From positions 21,151 through 85,150 of the forward strand of contig CACYZM010000017.1 of the NCBI GenBank assembly GCA_902778855.1: a stretch of DNA of 64,000 nt, given 5' to 3'. The notes beneath the pieces were generated by a model, which worked only from the letters and a program-made list of their open reading frames with translations, had not been told where the DNA came from and searched no databases. This DNA comes from an uncultured Bacteroidia bacterium (GTDB taxonomy: Bacteria; Bacteroidota; Bacteroidia; Bacteroidales; UBA932). This document shows positions 25,334-35,162 of this stretch, piece after piece; position 1 is the stretch's first letter; each line of letters starts with the position of its first letter. The position numbers were made by a program, and so were the translations under genes.

Positions 25334-26155
25334 TCAGCTGATGCCGCGTTCCTGCTTGATGGTTTCGTAGGCTTCCTGAATCTTGCGGAACTTTTCCGCC
25401 GCCGCTTTCTGGACCTCGGGGCCCAGCGTCGCGACCTTGTCGGGATGATGCTTCATCGCCATCCGGCGATAGGCCGACTTAACTTCGTCGTCGGTCGCCG
25501 AAGGAGAAATCTCGAGCACCTCATAGGCCGACTCCTTCTCCTTGTAATACATGGCCAGCACCGACGCCGCATCGGAAGAAGAAAGATTGATGGCCGATGC
25601 AATCACCTGCAGCACATCGCGTTCCGACACCGTAAAATCGCCGTCTGCATTGGCGATGCCCGCCAGATAGTGGAACAGCTGCAGCCGCTGCGAATAGTTC
25701 ATGTTCGCAGCAATCTGCGCACCCACCGAATAGATATCCACCGACTGCCGGTTCAATCCGTCGAGAATCCGCATGGCCTCATCCTCCAGCTGCGCGCCGA
25801 AGTTGGAACGGATAAACTGCCGCACATAATTCAACTCGATCTGCCGGACCTGCCCGTCGGCCCGAATCACGGCCGACGACAACACCAGCAGACTCATAAA
25901 GAAACTGTTCCGCTGCTCGGCATTCGTATATCTGCCCCGGCTGCTCCCGCCGCTGGTCGTCCCCGTGCGAGTATAGCCCCCACGCGTGTACCCCCCGCGG
26001 CCGCTGTTCTCCGCCGCATCGGCTTCATCCTGCGAATATATCTTGATCGACCCGATCCGGTCGACGACAGCCCCCACGGCAAACCCGATCAGAGCCCCGA
26101 TCGGCCCCCACGCCGCCCAACCGAGCAGCCCGGCTATCCATTTTGCTGATCCCAT
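25334..26155 (-). CDS. TerB-DnaJ domain protein (DjlA-like co-chaperone)
   Basis: A 273-residue protein: a glycine-rich N-terminal hydrophobic segment (residues 1-35, one likely membrane helix), a low-complexity RGGYTRGGYTR linker, a TerB-like helical domain (about 85-195), and a C-terminal J domain (about 211-270) with the HPD motif in KHHPDKV near residue 237. The layout matches DjlA-type membrane-anchored DnaK co-chaperones. A strong Shine-Dalgarno (AGGAG) lies 7 bases before the ATG, unusual in this window, and TACTTTTG further upstream fits a -7 box. It is 21 bases ahead of hrpB and may share its transcript. Confidence 0.8.
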   Translation of the reverse strand: MGSAKWIAGLLGWAAWGPIGALIGFAVGAVVDRIGSIKIYSQDEADAAENSGRGGYTRGGYTRTGTTSGGSSRGRYTNAEQRNSFFMSLLVLSSAVIRADGQVRQIELNYVRQFIRSNFGAQLEDEAMRILDGLNRQSVDIYSVGAQIAANMNYSQRLQLFHYLAGIANADGDFTVSERDVLQVIASAINLSSSDAASVLAMYYKEKESAYEVLEISPSATDDEVKSAYRRMAMKHHPDKVATLGPEVQKAAAEKFRKIQEAYETIKQERGIS

Positions 26156-26295
26156 AGCTTTCTCCTAATTCTCTGCTTTCTCGCTGCATCCATCCACGCA
26201 GACGATTCCCTCACAAAAGTAGCGTTTTTTTCAATACCCCGTAAGAAAAAGCCCTCACCCCGCCCTTCACACCCTCCCATCACCCCCATCGCCAC

Positions 26296-26414
26296 AAAAG
26301 CGCTGCAATGTACACATCAGTCATTCAGCCGATTACGCAAACTGATCCCCCTCAATTCCGAGGGGATCACTTCTCATAATCAACTGACTTTCAAAAGCGT
26401 ACATTACAGCACCT
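26296..26414. repeat. Imperfect inverted-repeat element with CGCAAACTGA hairpin
   Basis: Outer arms AGCGCTGCAATGTACAC (about 26299-26315) and its near-inverse GCGTACATTACAGCACCT (26397-26414). In the middle, ACGCAAACTGATCCCCCTC (26335-26353) and GAGGGGATCA (26360-26369) form a strong hairpin. The same CGCAAACTGA-C-rich motif occurs in the IS21-like repeats near 13.9 kb and at 63.79 kb. No gene is supported between 26156 and 26861. Confidence 0.55.
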
Positions 26415-26451
26415 TTCAGGCTTCCGACCCCAAAGCCGCAAGGAAAGGAGC

Positions 26452-26756
26452 CGTGGCACTTATCGTCCTGACAGACTGCCAATTCCCGATAATCGTGTGC
26501 GCATTTTTACGCACACGATTATCAACAACAACCTGATACACAAACACATACGTGCCACAGCCGGTCAGCCACATCGATGAATTCCTGTTCACCGATGCAC
26601 ATCTGATCCGCCAATGCACATCTAGTCCGCCGATGAACATCTGGTCCGCCCATGAATATCTGGTCCGCCGATGGCTTCAGATGCGCTGGAAGCTATGTCG
26701 TTGGGGTAGAGGCATTAATGAAAAGTCGCCCTCCCTAGGACAGAGGGGGCGACTTT
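26452..26756 (-). repeat. Composite 3'-flank element, copy 1
   Basis: Read on the minus strand away from the pilus operon: a terminator-like hairpin AAAGTCGCC/GGCGACTTT (26756-26722), four 19-bp tandem repeats (26670-26595, unit TCCGCC-ATG-ACATCTGG type on the plus strand), then a block from GTGGCAC (26558-26552) to a perfect 14-bp hairpin GATAATCGTGTGCG/CGCACACGATTATC (26523-26488), and GTGCCAC again near 26453. The block aligns without gaps to 63923-63993. Function unknown; the first hairpin probably ends pilus-operon transcription. Confidence 0.7.
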
Positions 26757-26861
26757 ACGTTAGCCACTATGAATCAGCGAGATAGCCTTCAGCCGATGGG
26801 GTACCGGATCCGGGAGCGTTGCCGGATCCGGGGATTGCCGGATCCGGAGGGGATTGCCGGA

Positions 26862-29728
26862 TTAGTCGCGCCAGGTGATGTGGCGGTTGGCGTCGCAGAG
26901 GACGGTGATCTGGCGTTGGGCGGTGAGGCCGTCGCGGGTGTAGCGGAAGGTAATGGTGCCGGTGACGGGATCGGTTCCGGGTGTGGCGGATGACGTGAAG
27001 TGGAGGAGCCAGCCGCGATCGGAACGGTAACCGTCGGAGACGACGGGGCCGTGAGGACTTTCTGGAGTTTGACGTCGAGGGCGTCGATGATGAACTCGAG
27101 GGCGGTGTTGTCCTGGCTTTCAAGATGAAGGCCGGTCAGGCCGACGGGAACTTCGAGATCTTCGGCGGAATAGCTGGCAGTCGTCGTCTTTGAACCATAG
27201 GTCGCCGTCAGCGTCTTGTTGTTACAAGGCGCCGTGGCCTGCAGCAAGCCCGAGGCGGCTTTGATGGTCAGGCAGCCCATATCGGTGTAAGTCGCTTTGG
27301 CCGTGACGTCAACGGTCGTGCCGTTGTCATAGTGGGCTGTCACGGTAAAGGGACGGGACGTATGGACCTGACCACCGGAGATCCAGACAAGGGCATAATG
27401 CGACTGATTGAAAGTCAGGTCGGTCAGCACCGGATCGGGATCAGGGCCAGGGCCGGGGCCTGGACCTGGGCCGGGCTCTGCGCCGGCAACTTCCAGGTCA
27501 GCAAAGCCGCTGACCGAAGGGGTCACGCCGGAATAGGATCCTGTGATCCGGACAGTCGCCGCATTCTCATCGGTATTGCAACCCGTTACCGCTCCGGAGG
27601 CGCTGATTTTAGCTACCGACGGATTGCTGCTCGCCCAGCTTACCTCGGAAGTCACTTCCCGGACTCTTGTCCAAGTCTCTCCCCCATCGGTGCTTTCCTG
27701 CAGCCAGGCTTTCGCCTGGGCAGTTCCGTCGCAGGCGATCGACGCCGGCGTCACCGACACTTGCAGCCGGTAGATTGTCTCCACCGGAATGTCGGCCACG
27801 CGCAGCAACGCATTCGCGCTGCCGGCGTCGGGCCACCAGGGTGACACCGTGATGGTTGTCTCCAGATAGCTGTTGCCATGGCGGGTATTCACGCCTTTTG
27901 CGATGTTTTTGTTCATGACGGCAGCCGATGGATTGCTGCTGGTCCAGTCGGCCAGCTTCGTCGCCAGCCGGGTTTCCCGGTAGAAGCAGTCCGTGTGAGC
28001 CGCATCGCGATAGAGGTGGAGCGTCGCCGTATAGGTCTGCCGGCCATCGGCGGCAATGCTGGCTTCTTCAGGTTCCACCGTCACCCGGTAGTAAACCGGA
28101 TAGATGTCCTTGCGGCGGTAGAACGGGAGTTGCTCCAGATCGACGAAGCATTCCAGGTCATAGGTCGTATTGTAGATCCGGATACGGCCCTTGACCGATC
28201 CGGCGGTCTCATTGTCCGCGACCGGATAGACCATGAAAGATCCGTTCCCCGTACCTGACGAGGAGGTCAGTTTGAAATCGGATGCGCCCGACACCAGTTT
28301 CGCCTGCCAGGCGACATTCGATGAAACCGTGACGCTCCGCGACACCGAGCCGCCATGTTCGTCATAGTCCCACCGCAGCGTGTTGACGCTGACTTCCAGA
28401 TAGGGCTGGAACGGTGCACGGACCTTGAGTTCGGATGTCGCCTTGTAGGTCTCTCCCTTATAAACGAACTTGGCCGAAACAGTGCCGCTGACGGCCCGCT
28501 CTGTCGTATTGTTGCCTTCCACGCGGAAATGCATCGAAGTCGTGGTGACCGCAGCCAGACGGTTATCGACTGACCATTCACATTCATAACTGACATCTTC
28601 GCGGCCGGCTTCCCGGCCGTTGACGAATGTTACCCATTCCGCCGTAAACCAACAGTTTCCGTCGCAGGCGATCTCGGCTCTCGCAGGGGTAATCTCCAGG
28701 GAATGTTCCACATAGGATCCGACATCGATCTTCCAGGAAGGTTCGGTGCGTTCGATCACCGCATCGCTCAGCAGGAGCGTCACGGTGTAGACCCGGTTGC
28801 GGATCACGTCGAAATCCGACACGGCGTTCGCGCCCAGACAGAAACGGTATTTCACGGGAAACGACACCCCGCTTCCGTCGGTCGTGGCCGCCTGGCCGGC
28901 GAGTTCGATGTAACTGGGCCGGGCGTCGGACGGCAGGTTGCCGGGCACCTTGGCCCAGGGATCGGTATTGCCGGGCAGCAGTTCGCCCCAGCGGTTTTCC
29001 AACGGATAGAAATGCGCAGCACGGCCGGCGGATAGTGCGGCCAGATCGGCCGCCACGGCATAGTCGGTCTGGACGGCGTCGGCCCGCGAGCGGGAATCCG
29101 CGAACGGCGAAACCGCCGCGGGGCCGCACAGCGAAAGCGAAGTCGGCGTGAACGAATAACGCTCCAGCGCGGTCCGGTCGATCACGATGTCATATTGGGC
29201 GACCAGCCGTTTCAGGCGGACCGGCAGGTGCGCCCCGGTGAGCAACTGCGCCCGGGAAAACACCAGGCCGCAGTCCTGCCACGACATGGGAAGCCCCGCC
29301 GCGCCGGCCACCGGCGCCGGGAGCGACCAGCCGGCCAGGTCCGCTTCGCGGGAAACCCCGACCGTGAAGGCGCCGGTCACATCGCCCAGATTGGCCACAC
29401 AGAAATAATCGCGGGGCCGGCCGGCCGGGACGCTCAGGACCAGGTCGTCACTCCCCGCGTGATAGTATTTGGCCGCCAGGACGCCTTCGTCGAAAACCAG
29501 CAGACTGTAATTGTTCACCGCATCGTCCGAGCCGGTAAAGGCACTTTTCGTCAACGTCGGGTCGTCGGGCGGCGTCACCGTCACGGCCACCGGCATCGTC
29601 CGCTCCGGCCGCAGGAAGCCTGCGGCGCCGCCGCCAGCCGGGTCCGGCTGGCAGCCCGCGGCCGCCGTCCCCAGCCCCAGGAGCAACGCCCAACGGCCGA
29701 GGACATTCAGGAATATGTTCTTTTTCAT
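26862..29728 (-). CDS. large pilus-operon lipoprotein with BACON and bacterial Ig-like domains (apparent frameshift)
   Basis: Last gene of the pilus operon. Lipobox AAGC near residue 26. Residues about 30-345 resemble fimbrial/DUF4906-type proteins; about 455-545 is a BACON-like domain (VNTLRWDYDEHGGSV, SRSVTVSSNVAWQAKL); then two Big_2-like Ig domains (VTVEPEEASIAADG; VSVTPASIACDGTA), a PGPGPGPGP linker and a last Ig-like domain. The uninterrupted frame runs on to 26789 but its last 80 residues are Pro/Ser-rich and unlike the rest. From 27059-27061 a shift in an AAA run restores SPHGPVVSDG through TITFRYTRDG to a stop at 26862. I therefore call about 955 residues. Likely a pilus tip or surface adhesin. 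Confidence 0.65.
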
Positions 29729-29739
29729 CAGCTAGCAAC

Positions 29740-30561
29740 TTATTCGTAAAGGCCATACACCCGCACTTCCTCCCAGTCGACAATGCGCAGGAAGACCAGC
29801 GCCCGCCGGAAATCGATGCGGAACTCATAGTCCGGCAGTTCTTCGGCCGCCGGATCGTAGCCGGCGTCGAAGATTCTGAGGCCCAGCGGACTGGAAAAGA
29901 GTTTCAGACGGGATTCCTTGTCCCAGAATTCCAGCACCAGATCGTCACGCATCTGGCGGGGAATCCGGACGCTGATGCGTCCGGCCCCGTCGTATTCCTG
30001 CACCGTGTACCAGTAAGGCCCCTCCAGTGCCGCACAGTCGGCCGCGTCGAAGCCGCAGGTCGTGCCGCGGATTACCAGATGGTACTGCCGGCACAGGTCG
30101 CCGTCTTCTTCGTCGGTGATGAAGATCGTGGAGAACTGCTTGTGCGGGCGCAGGACCGTCCGGGCCTCTTCCCCGGTGCAGTTCACTTCCTCCGTATGGA
30201 CGTAGAGCGAATCGATCTGGTTGCCGGGCTCGTAGCGGATCTCAGTGCCTTCGTCGAGGAAGCCGCGCAGCGGCCGGTCGTGGACCAGGCCGACGACCCG
30301 GATCCGGGCCTTGTCGACGGTCACCTCCTCGAGCTCGGGACAGTCGTCGAGCCGATGGCGCTGCGTCCAGCCGGGCTCGGGCGCGAACAATTTCACGTCG
30401 ACCACGCCGCCGGGCATCTCCGCCCGGTCGCCCGTCGCCACTTCACGGTAGTCCACATCGAGGTAGCAGGGACAGGGAACGCGGTTTTCCAGAACCGTGC
30501 AGCCCGCCACGACCGGAAAAAGGATCAGGAGCCGGAGGCCCCGGAAAACAGACCGTGCCAT
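29740..30561 (-). CDS. FimB/Mfa2-family fimbrial anchor lipoprotein
   Basis: A 273-residue lipoprotein (lipobox VAGC, about 18-21) of the Mfa2/FimB family that anchors and caps type V pili in Bacteroidales. The mature N-terminus has CPCYLDVDYREV typical of the family; two transthyretin-like beta-sandwich regions follow and the chain ends in a beta-strand-rich RRALVFLRIVDWEEV. It lies 13 bases after the fimbrillin-like gene and 11 before the large tip-like gene. In P. gingivalis such proteins fix the shaft to the outer membrane; the same role is inferred here. Confidence 0.75.
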   Translation of the reverse strand: MARSVFRGLRLLILFPVVAGCTVLENRVPCPCYLDVDYREVATGDRAEMPGGVVDVKLFAPEPGWTQRHRLDDCPELEEVTVDKARIRVVGLVHDRPLRGFLDEGTEIRYEPGNQIDSLYVHTEEVNCTGEEARTVLRPHKQFSTIFITDEEDGDLCRQYHLVIRGTTCGFDAADCAALEGPYWYTVQEYDGAGRISVRIPRQMRDDLVLEFWDKESRLKLFSSPLGLRIFDAGYDPAAEELPDYEFRIDFRRALVFLRIVDWEEVRVYGLYE

Positions 30562-30574
30562 CGCTTCGTACTGT

Positions 30575-31627
30575 TTAGAATTCTTCCGTATAATTGCCGC
30601 CGTCGCCCCAGGGATCCACCGTGACGACGACCGTCAGGTTGCCGTTCTCCACTTTCTGGTTCGGATCGGGCGAGCCGGGGCCGTGGATGATGAAGGCCAC
30701 GTCGTAGGTCTTGTTGCGCTCGAGGTTCTCGATCGTCACGGGATAGTACCAGCTCTGCGAGCCGCCCTCCCCGTACGAGGCCTTCAGCACGAGTCGGGCG
30801 CAGGCCGCCTGGTCGGTGGGACCGCTGAAATGGTCGTCCGCCGCCCGGTTCTTGTTGGGGAAGGTATAGAACGGATTGTTGAGCGTCAGGGTCTGGCCGT
30901 TGGCCACCTGCCGGCCGATCGACTGGAACGTCAGCGTCGGCGCCTCGGCATCGGAAGCCGCGCCGATGAAATCGGACGGATTGGTCGACGTGCTGCGGCC
31001 CTTCTTGCGGCCGGCGTAGTTCACATAGCCGGAAGGATCGCCGGAAGCCCCGCAGGTCCAGTTCCCGAAGCCGTTCTCCAGGAAAGCGAACGAGAGCGTG
31101 AGCGCCCCGTACGATGACGGAATGCCGTTCTGGACCGTCGTCAGCCGCACACGGCCGACGAGGCGGCGCACGGTGATGTCGGCCCGTACGGGCGACGTCG
31201 CCCCGCCCGTCACGGTCACCGGCGAATCGGTGGAACCGAACATCACGAAGCCCACGTCCACCTTGTTGTCGCCCAGCGTGACCGCCGCCTGCAGCAGGTC
31301 CTGCTTCTTCTGGATACTCGTCAGCGCCGGCCCGTTGACCAGGGCGGCGATCTCATAGGTACCGGCCTTAACGCGGTCGAGCGAACGGGACGTCCCGCTT
31401 CCTTCGAACGCCTCGCGCCGGTACAGGGAGCCGTCGGCGGAGAACAGGAAGAGTTGCAGGTCGTGGACGGCCGCGTCGTTCCCGATGGGATTGACGTCGG
31501 CTTTCGTGGCGCCGTCGTGCAGCGCGATGAGCAAGGTTCCCTCGTCCGCCGCGTTGGGCTTTTCCAGGGTTTGGCAAGCGGCCAGCCCCAGCAGGCCGCA
31601 AGCGAGCATAAACATAGTTCTTTTCAT
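30575..31627 (-). CDS. Mfa1-like fimbrillin lipoprotein (pilus shaft candidate)
   Basis: A 350-residue protein from ATG 31627; upstream in-frame sequence is rejected because the true signal peptide begins there (CGLLGLAAC, lipobox LAAC near residue 14-17). The body is a two-domain beta-sandwich of the fimbrillin type: LLIALHDGATKADV, VHDLQLFLFSADGSLYR, a conserved RRLVGRVRL strand and a C-terminal VTVDPWGDGGNYTEEF. In type V pili such precursors are lipidated, then an arginine-specific protease removes the first strand so subunits polymerise by strand exchange. Position in the operon supports the shaft role. Confidence 0.75.
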   Translation of the reverse strand: MKRTMFMLACGLLGLAACQTLEKPNAADEGTLLIALHDGATKADVNPIGNDAAVHDLQLFLFSADGSLYRREAFEGSGTSRSLDRVKAGTYEIAALVNGPALTSIQKKQDLLQAAVTLGDNKVDVGFVMFGSTDSPVTVTGGATSPVRADITVRRLVGRVRLTTVQNGIPSSYGALTLSFAFLENGFGNWTCGASGDPSGYVNYAGRKKGRSTSTNPSDFIGAASDAEAPTLTFQSIGRQVANGQTLTLNNPFYTFPNKNRAADDHFSGPTDQAACARLVLKASYGEGGSQSWYYPVTIENLERNKTYDVAFIIHGPGSPDPNQKVENGNLTVVVTVDPWGDGGNYTEEF

Positions 31628-31653
31628 ATGACAAACAATAAGAGGTAGATCGT

Positions 31654-32628
31654 CTAATAGAGTCCTTCCAGCGAGCCCCCGTCGTCCCACGGGACGACCG
31701 TCACGCTCGGCAGCACATTCGCATAGTCGCTCAGCCGGTCTTCCGGATGTTCCACGCCGTAGCCGGCCACCGTCAGATCGACGAGATAGTGCCGGTTGGG
31801 CAGCACCGGATCCAGCGTCACCGGATAATAGGTCAGCCGGTCGCCCAGCCGCGCCCGGACCACCAGGCGCGTGCAGCGGGCCGACCACGCCTCCCGGCCG
31901 TGGTCGTCGGCGCACGCATTGGGATAGGCATACAGGCTCACGCCGGCATCGAAGCTCTCGTCCGGCCCCATCGTCCGGCCGATCTGCTTGAAAATCAAAT
32001 CATACGGAACGTCTTCACCCGGCCCTTCCGCATCCATTTTATTATACCAGATGGAAGACGCATCGGGCGTCAGGTCGGCGAGCGACAGGAGCTGCGCGCC
32101 CGCCACGTTGGTCAGATAGATGGCGTCGATCTCGAAGGGCAGCGCGGCCAGCCGTTCCGGGAAGGCCGTGTGCACGACACAGCTCACCTTGGCGGCAATC
32201 CGCTGCACCTCGACCGTGATTTTCTCGTCGGTCTCGATGCGGTGCGCGTCGAGCGCGCCGCGCATCACCAGGTGGTCCGGCGCGTTCTCCGCCAGCGTGG
32301 TCAAGGTCTGCAGCAACTGCGTCCGGGTTACCCCCGCCGTCGGCAGATCCGCCTTGTTGACCACCGCCTCGAAATCGTAGACGTCGTCGGTCAGGAAAAA
32401 GTCGAAGGCCCCTTCCACAGCGGCGTGACAGCCGATCAGTTCGCCCGTCGGGCCGAACACGTAGAGCAGGCTTTCCCCCACCCGGTGATCCTCCCCGTCG
32501 CTTTCCGATTCGAAAACCACGTGACGGATTTCCGCTTCTTCCTCCTGGCAGGCGGCGCACGGCTCCTTGTCGCAGCCGGCGGCAGCGGCAAGGAGGGCAC
32601 CGATCACAAATACAAAACGTTTATTCAT
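31654..32628 (-). CDS. fimbrillin-family lipoprotein (accessory pilin)
   Basis: About 324 residues from ATG 32628, chosen because it overlaps the upstream stop by eight bases (ATGAATAA) and begins a clean lipoprotein signal (ALLAAAAGC). The mature part is a fimbrillin-like two-domain protein: ESLLYVFGPTGELIG, a central RIAAKVSCVVHT strand corresponding to the conserved Arg-rich strand of pilins, and a C-terminal VTVVPWDDGGSLEGLY almost parallel to the end of the next gene product (VTVDPWGDGGNYTEEF). The shared ending suggests duplication of shaft and accessory pilins. Cysteine-rich start (CDKEPCAAC) is unusual. Confidence 0.7.
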   Translation of the reverse strand: MNKRFVFVIGALLAAAAGCDKEPCAACQEEEAEIRHVVFESESDGEDHRVGESLLYVFGPTGELIGCHAAVEGAFDFFLTDDVYDFEAVVNKADLPTAGVTRTQLLQTLTTLAENAPDHLVMRGALDAHRIETDEKITVEVQRIAAKVSCVVHTAFPERLAALPFEIDAIYLTNVAGAQLLSLADLTPDASSIWYNKMDAEGPGEDVPYDLIFKQIGRTMGPDESFDAGVSLYAYPNACADDHGREAWSARCTRLVVRARLGDRLTYYPVTLDPVLPNRHYLVDLTVAGYGVEHPEDRLSDYANVLPSVTVVPWDDGGSLEGLY

Positions 32629-34594
32629 TGGTTTCCGGTATTTCAACGTGAAGCCCGTAGTTCCGGATCAGCGCGCTGATCTCGGGATCGAGATTGCCCC
32701 GGTGGACGAAGCTGCCGTTCAAGGCGCAGGCGCGCCGATAGCAGTCCACCGCCTTCCGGTCGTCGCCCTGCCGGGCATACACCAGCGCCAGCATATACGA
32801 CACTTCGGCGGTCGGCTCCAGCCCTTCCAGGACCGACAGTGCGCTGGCATTGTAGTCGAGGCAGCAATAGGCAATCGCCGTATTGAAATCCGCATAAGGC
32901 CGCAGCAGCGTCAGGGCCCGCTTGTAGTCGCGGTCCCGGAGCGCCTGCACGCCGGCCATATAGCTGGTATCGAGCATCGTGGTATGGACCGTATCCTGCT
33001 GCATGTCGCGGCGGTGGAGTCGGAAGTCGAACACCACGTTGCGCAGGCGGGGATACAGTTCCCGGCTGATGTACGCATACGAGGCGTCGCGCCGCATCGC
33101 CAGCTCGCGCAGGTCCGCGTCCGGCTCCTGTCGGCGCTCCCGATAGCGCTCCTTATCGGCATCGTCGAGGAACGTGTCTTCCTCGACCAGCCGGTCGAGC
33201 AGCGGCCAGTTCTCCGGCAGCGCATAGCTGCTGAAGCGGATGGGCTGCTTCCGCCGGGACTCCGGATCGGCCAGCGTCCCGTCGAGCCGCAGGAAAACGC
33301 CCCGCTCCCGGTCCACGGAGTCGGCGTAGCGCTGCATCCACGCGGCGAAATACTGGCCCACGCTGCGGCTGCGGCGCTGCGACAGCGCCCCGTTGGCGTG
33401 CCACGAGCCTTCCGGCGACGCGTTCGCCGTCACCACAATGCTGTCGAGTACGAACTCGCGATCGTCGAGCAGCGAGGCGAGCCGGGCGCGGATGCGCCCG
33501 ATCTCGGCCCGGTTGTCGGCCAGCTCCTCCCGCACGGCGTCTTCGCCCACGGCGAAGACCAGCCGCGCCTCCTCCTGCAGATCCACCCGCCGCGAGATCA
33601 CCCGGTCGAGATAGCGCTCCCGGCCGTCCACGAAACTGGTCAGCGAACTGATATAGAAACTCAGCGGATCGCTCTCGGGAATGCCGTACACGGTCTTGTC
33701 ATAGTCCATGACTTCGCCCGACAGGCGGATGTCCACCTTCCGGAGTTTGGGCCGTGTGGCGATGGTCTGCACATAGTTGTAGATGAACGTGCCGTTCTCG
33801 TCGACAATCAGCGTGTCGAGCCGCAGCCGCTCGGTCTGCAGCGGCGCCTTCACATAGCGCCGGAACATCTTGTCGCGGTCGCGGAGCTTGCGCTCGTTGC
33901 GGCGCACGAGCAGCGCATAGGTATAGTAATCGATCGCCTGGCGCTCCGTCACGCCGTAGATCGAGGCGAAAGCCTCGTCCGACACGACAGCGGAGTCGCG
34001 GCGAAGGGCATAAAGTCTGGGGATATTTCGCTCGATGAAAATCTCGAGCTGATGCCGGTCCATCAGGCGTGTGGAATCGGTGATGATGGAGCGCAGGAAG
34101 CGCTCGTACTGCTGGTAGCCCCGCAGCTGCGCTTTCCGGTAATCGCGGCCCGTGATCAGGATGTCGTCGAGCGGCACCGTCTCGCCGAGCAGTTCCATCC
34201 GCGGATGGAAGCGGACCTGCCAGCGGCTGTCCTGCATCACGGCCGGGACGATGACCTGGAAGGCCAGGTCCACCCGGCCGTGCCGCTCGGCCACGTTGCG
34301 GAACCGCGCCGTCACGCGCGCCGCTTCCAGCGTCTCGTTGGCCACCATCTCGCCGCTCACCGAGTCGCGCACGGCGTTCATCACGATGACCTCGCGTCTC
34401 TGGAATTCGTGCGCTGCGGCGCTGTCCTGCGCCAGCGTGGGCAGGTCGATCTCGCGGAACGAAGTGGTGTACTGTTCGGGCAGGGCGAGCACGGCGGCCG
34501 GTTTTCCGGCCTGCAGCTGCTCGGCCTTGCGGGAAGTCGCGCAGGCGCAGACGACCAGCGTCAGCAGCGCCCAGATGGGAAGAAAGCTTTTCAT
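32621..34594 (-). CDS. outer-membrane-type lipoprotein with OmpA-like and TPR-like regions, pilus locus
   Basis: About 657 residues from ATG 34594 with a lipoprotein-like signal (LLTLVVCAC). Residues about 60-170 are a beta-rich domain (RVDLAFQVIVPAVM, SRWQVRFHP) of the kind found in DUF3868-type proteins of Bacteroidales pilus loci. Near residue 395 an OmpA-like segment appears (VVTANASPEGSWHANGALSQ, then RRSRSVGQYF), a fold that binds peptidoglycan. The C-terminal about 110 residues are TPR-like (ALTLLRPYADFNTAIAYCC; YMLALVYARQGDDRKAV). It probably links the pilus base to the cell wall. Four bases separate it from the DUF3575 gene. Confidence 0.65.
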   Translation of the reverse strand: MKSFLPIWALLTLVVCACATSRKAEQLQAGKPAAVLALPEQYTTSFREIDLPTLAQDSAAAHEFQRREVIVMNAVRDSVSGEMVANETLEAARVTARFRNVAERHGRVDLAFQVIVPAVMQDSRWQVRFHPRMELLGETVPLDDILITGRDYRKAQLRGYQQYERFLRSIITDSTRLMDRHQLEIFIERNIPRLYALRRDSAVVSDEAFASIYGVTERQAIDYYTYALLVRRNERKLRDRDKMFRRYVKAPLQTERLRLDTLIVDENGTFIYNYVQTIATRPKLRKVDIRLSGEVMDYDKTVYGIPESDPLSFYISSLTSFVDGRERYLDRVISRRVDLQEEARLVFAVGEDAVREELADNRAEIGRIRARLASLLDDREFVLDSIVVTANASPEGSWHANGALSQRRSRSVGQYFAAWMQRYADSVDRERGVFLRLDGTLADPESRRKQPIRFSSYALPENWPLLDRLVEEDTFLDDADKERYRERRQEPDADLRELAMRRDASYAYISRELYPRLRNVVFDFRLHRRDMQQDTVHTTMLDTSYMAGVQALRDRDYKRALTLLRPYADFNTAIAYCCLDYNASALSVLEGLEPTAEVSYMLALVYARQGDDRKAVDCYRRACALNGSFVHRGNLDPEISALIRNYGLHVEIPETNE

Positions 34595-34598
34595 CGGT

Positions 34599-35162
34599 TC
34601 AGAAGACATAGACGATGCTGATCTGGGTCGCGTTGGAAGGCAGGATAAACCATTTCGTCTCATTGGCCTGCAGCACCCGGCCGCAGCGGGGACAGCGGTA
34701 CTGCGTGTACCACGCCCGACCGGCCCAGACGCCGAGGCCGAAGTCGAGATTCCAGTGTTTCGACAGCATCCGGTTATACCCCAGCGAGAAGCCCGCTCCG
34801 ACGGCGCTCCCCTCCTCGGTCGTCGGCCGCCGCAGCAGCCCGCCCCGGTTATACTCCTCCACTTGCGCCCGCGCGCCGAACCACCACGAAGAATACACGT
34901 TCCACGGCCAGTACCGCACGCCGAGCCAGGCCGTGCGGGCCCGGTTCTGGAACGGATTGCCCCGCTCCACCGAACCGTAATTCCAATTGTTGTAGCGTCC
35001 GCCCGCGTGCAGCGACAGATGCCGGCTGAAGGAACAGCCTGCCTGCAGGTTGACCGTGCCCAGGTTCGCCCAGTCCAGCAGATTGGAGGAAAGCGACAGT
35101 TCCTGCGCCGGCAGCAGACAAGCCAGGTGGACCAGCAAGACCGAAAGAATGCATTTTTTCAT
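34599..35162 (-). CDS. DUF3575-like outer-membrane beta-barrel protein
   Basis: A 187-residue exported protein (signal peptide to about residue 20) with alternating beta-strand pattern ending in an aromatic residue (IVYVF), typical of small outer-membrane barrels. N-terminal LSLSSNLLDWANLG and the following AGCSFSRHLSLHAG strand fit DUF3575, a frequent first gene of Bacteroidales pilus operons. Unusual: an inserted YRCPRCGRV segment with a CxxC pair near residue 157, which could form a disulfide or bind metal. It is the first gene of the six-gene operon; minus-strand TTAGCTTTG near 35200-35192 is the likely -7 box. Confidence 0.7.
   Translation of the reverse strand: MKKCILSVLLVHLACLLPAQELSLSSNLLDWANLGTVNLQAGCSFSRHLSLHAGGRYNNWNYGSVERGNPFQNRARTAWLGVRYWPWNVYSSWWFGARAQVEEYNRGGLLRRPTTEEGSAVGAGFSLGYNRMLSKHWNLDFGLGVWAGRAWYTQYRCPRCGRVLQANETKWFILPSNATQISIVYVF

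Noticed and set aside
26595..26670. Four 19-bp repeats considered as a CRISPR array
   Set aside because: Units are directly adjacent without spacers and too short, so they are an ordinary tandem repeat.
26789..26861. C-terminal extension of the pilus-operon gene
   Set aside because: It is out of frame after the A-run shift and runs through CCGGATCCGG tandem repeats, giving low-complexity Pro/Ser/Arg sequence.
31628..31915. Upstream extension of the fimbrillin gene
   Set aside because: The extra N-terminal codons are arginine-rich antisense sequence of the neighbouring gene; the signal peptide starts at 31627.
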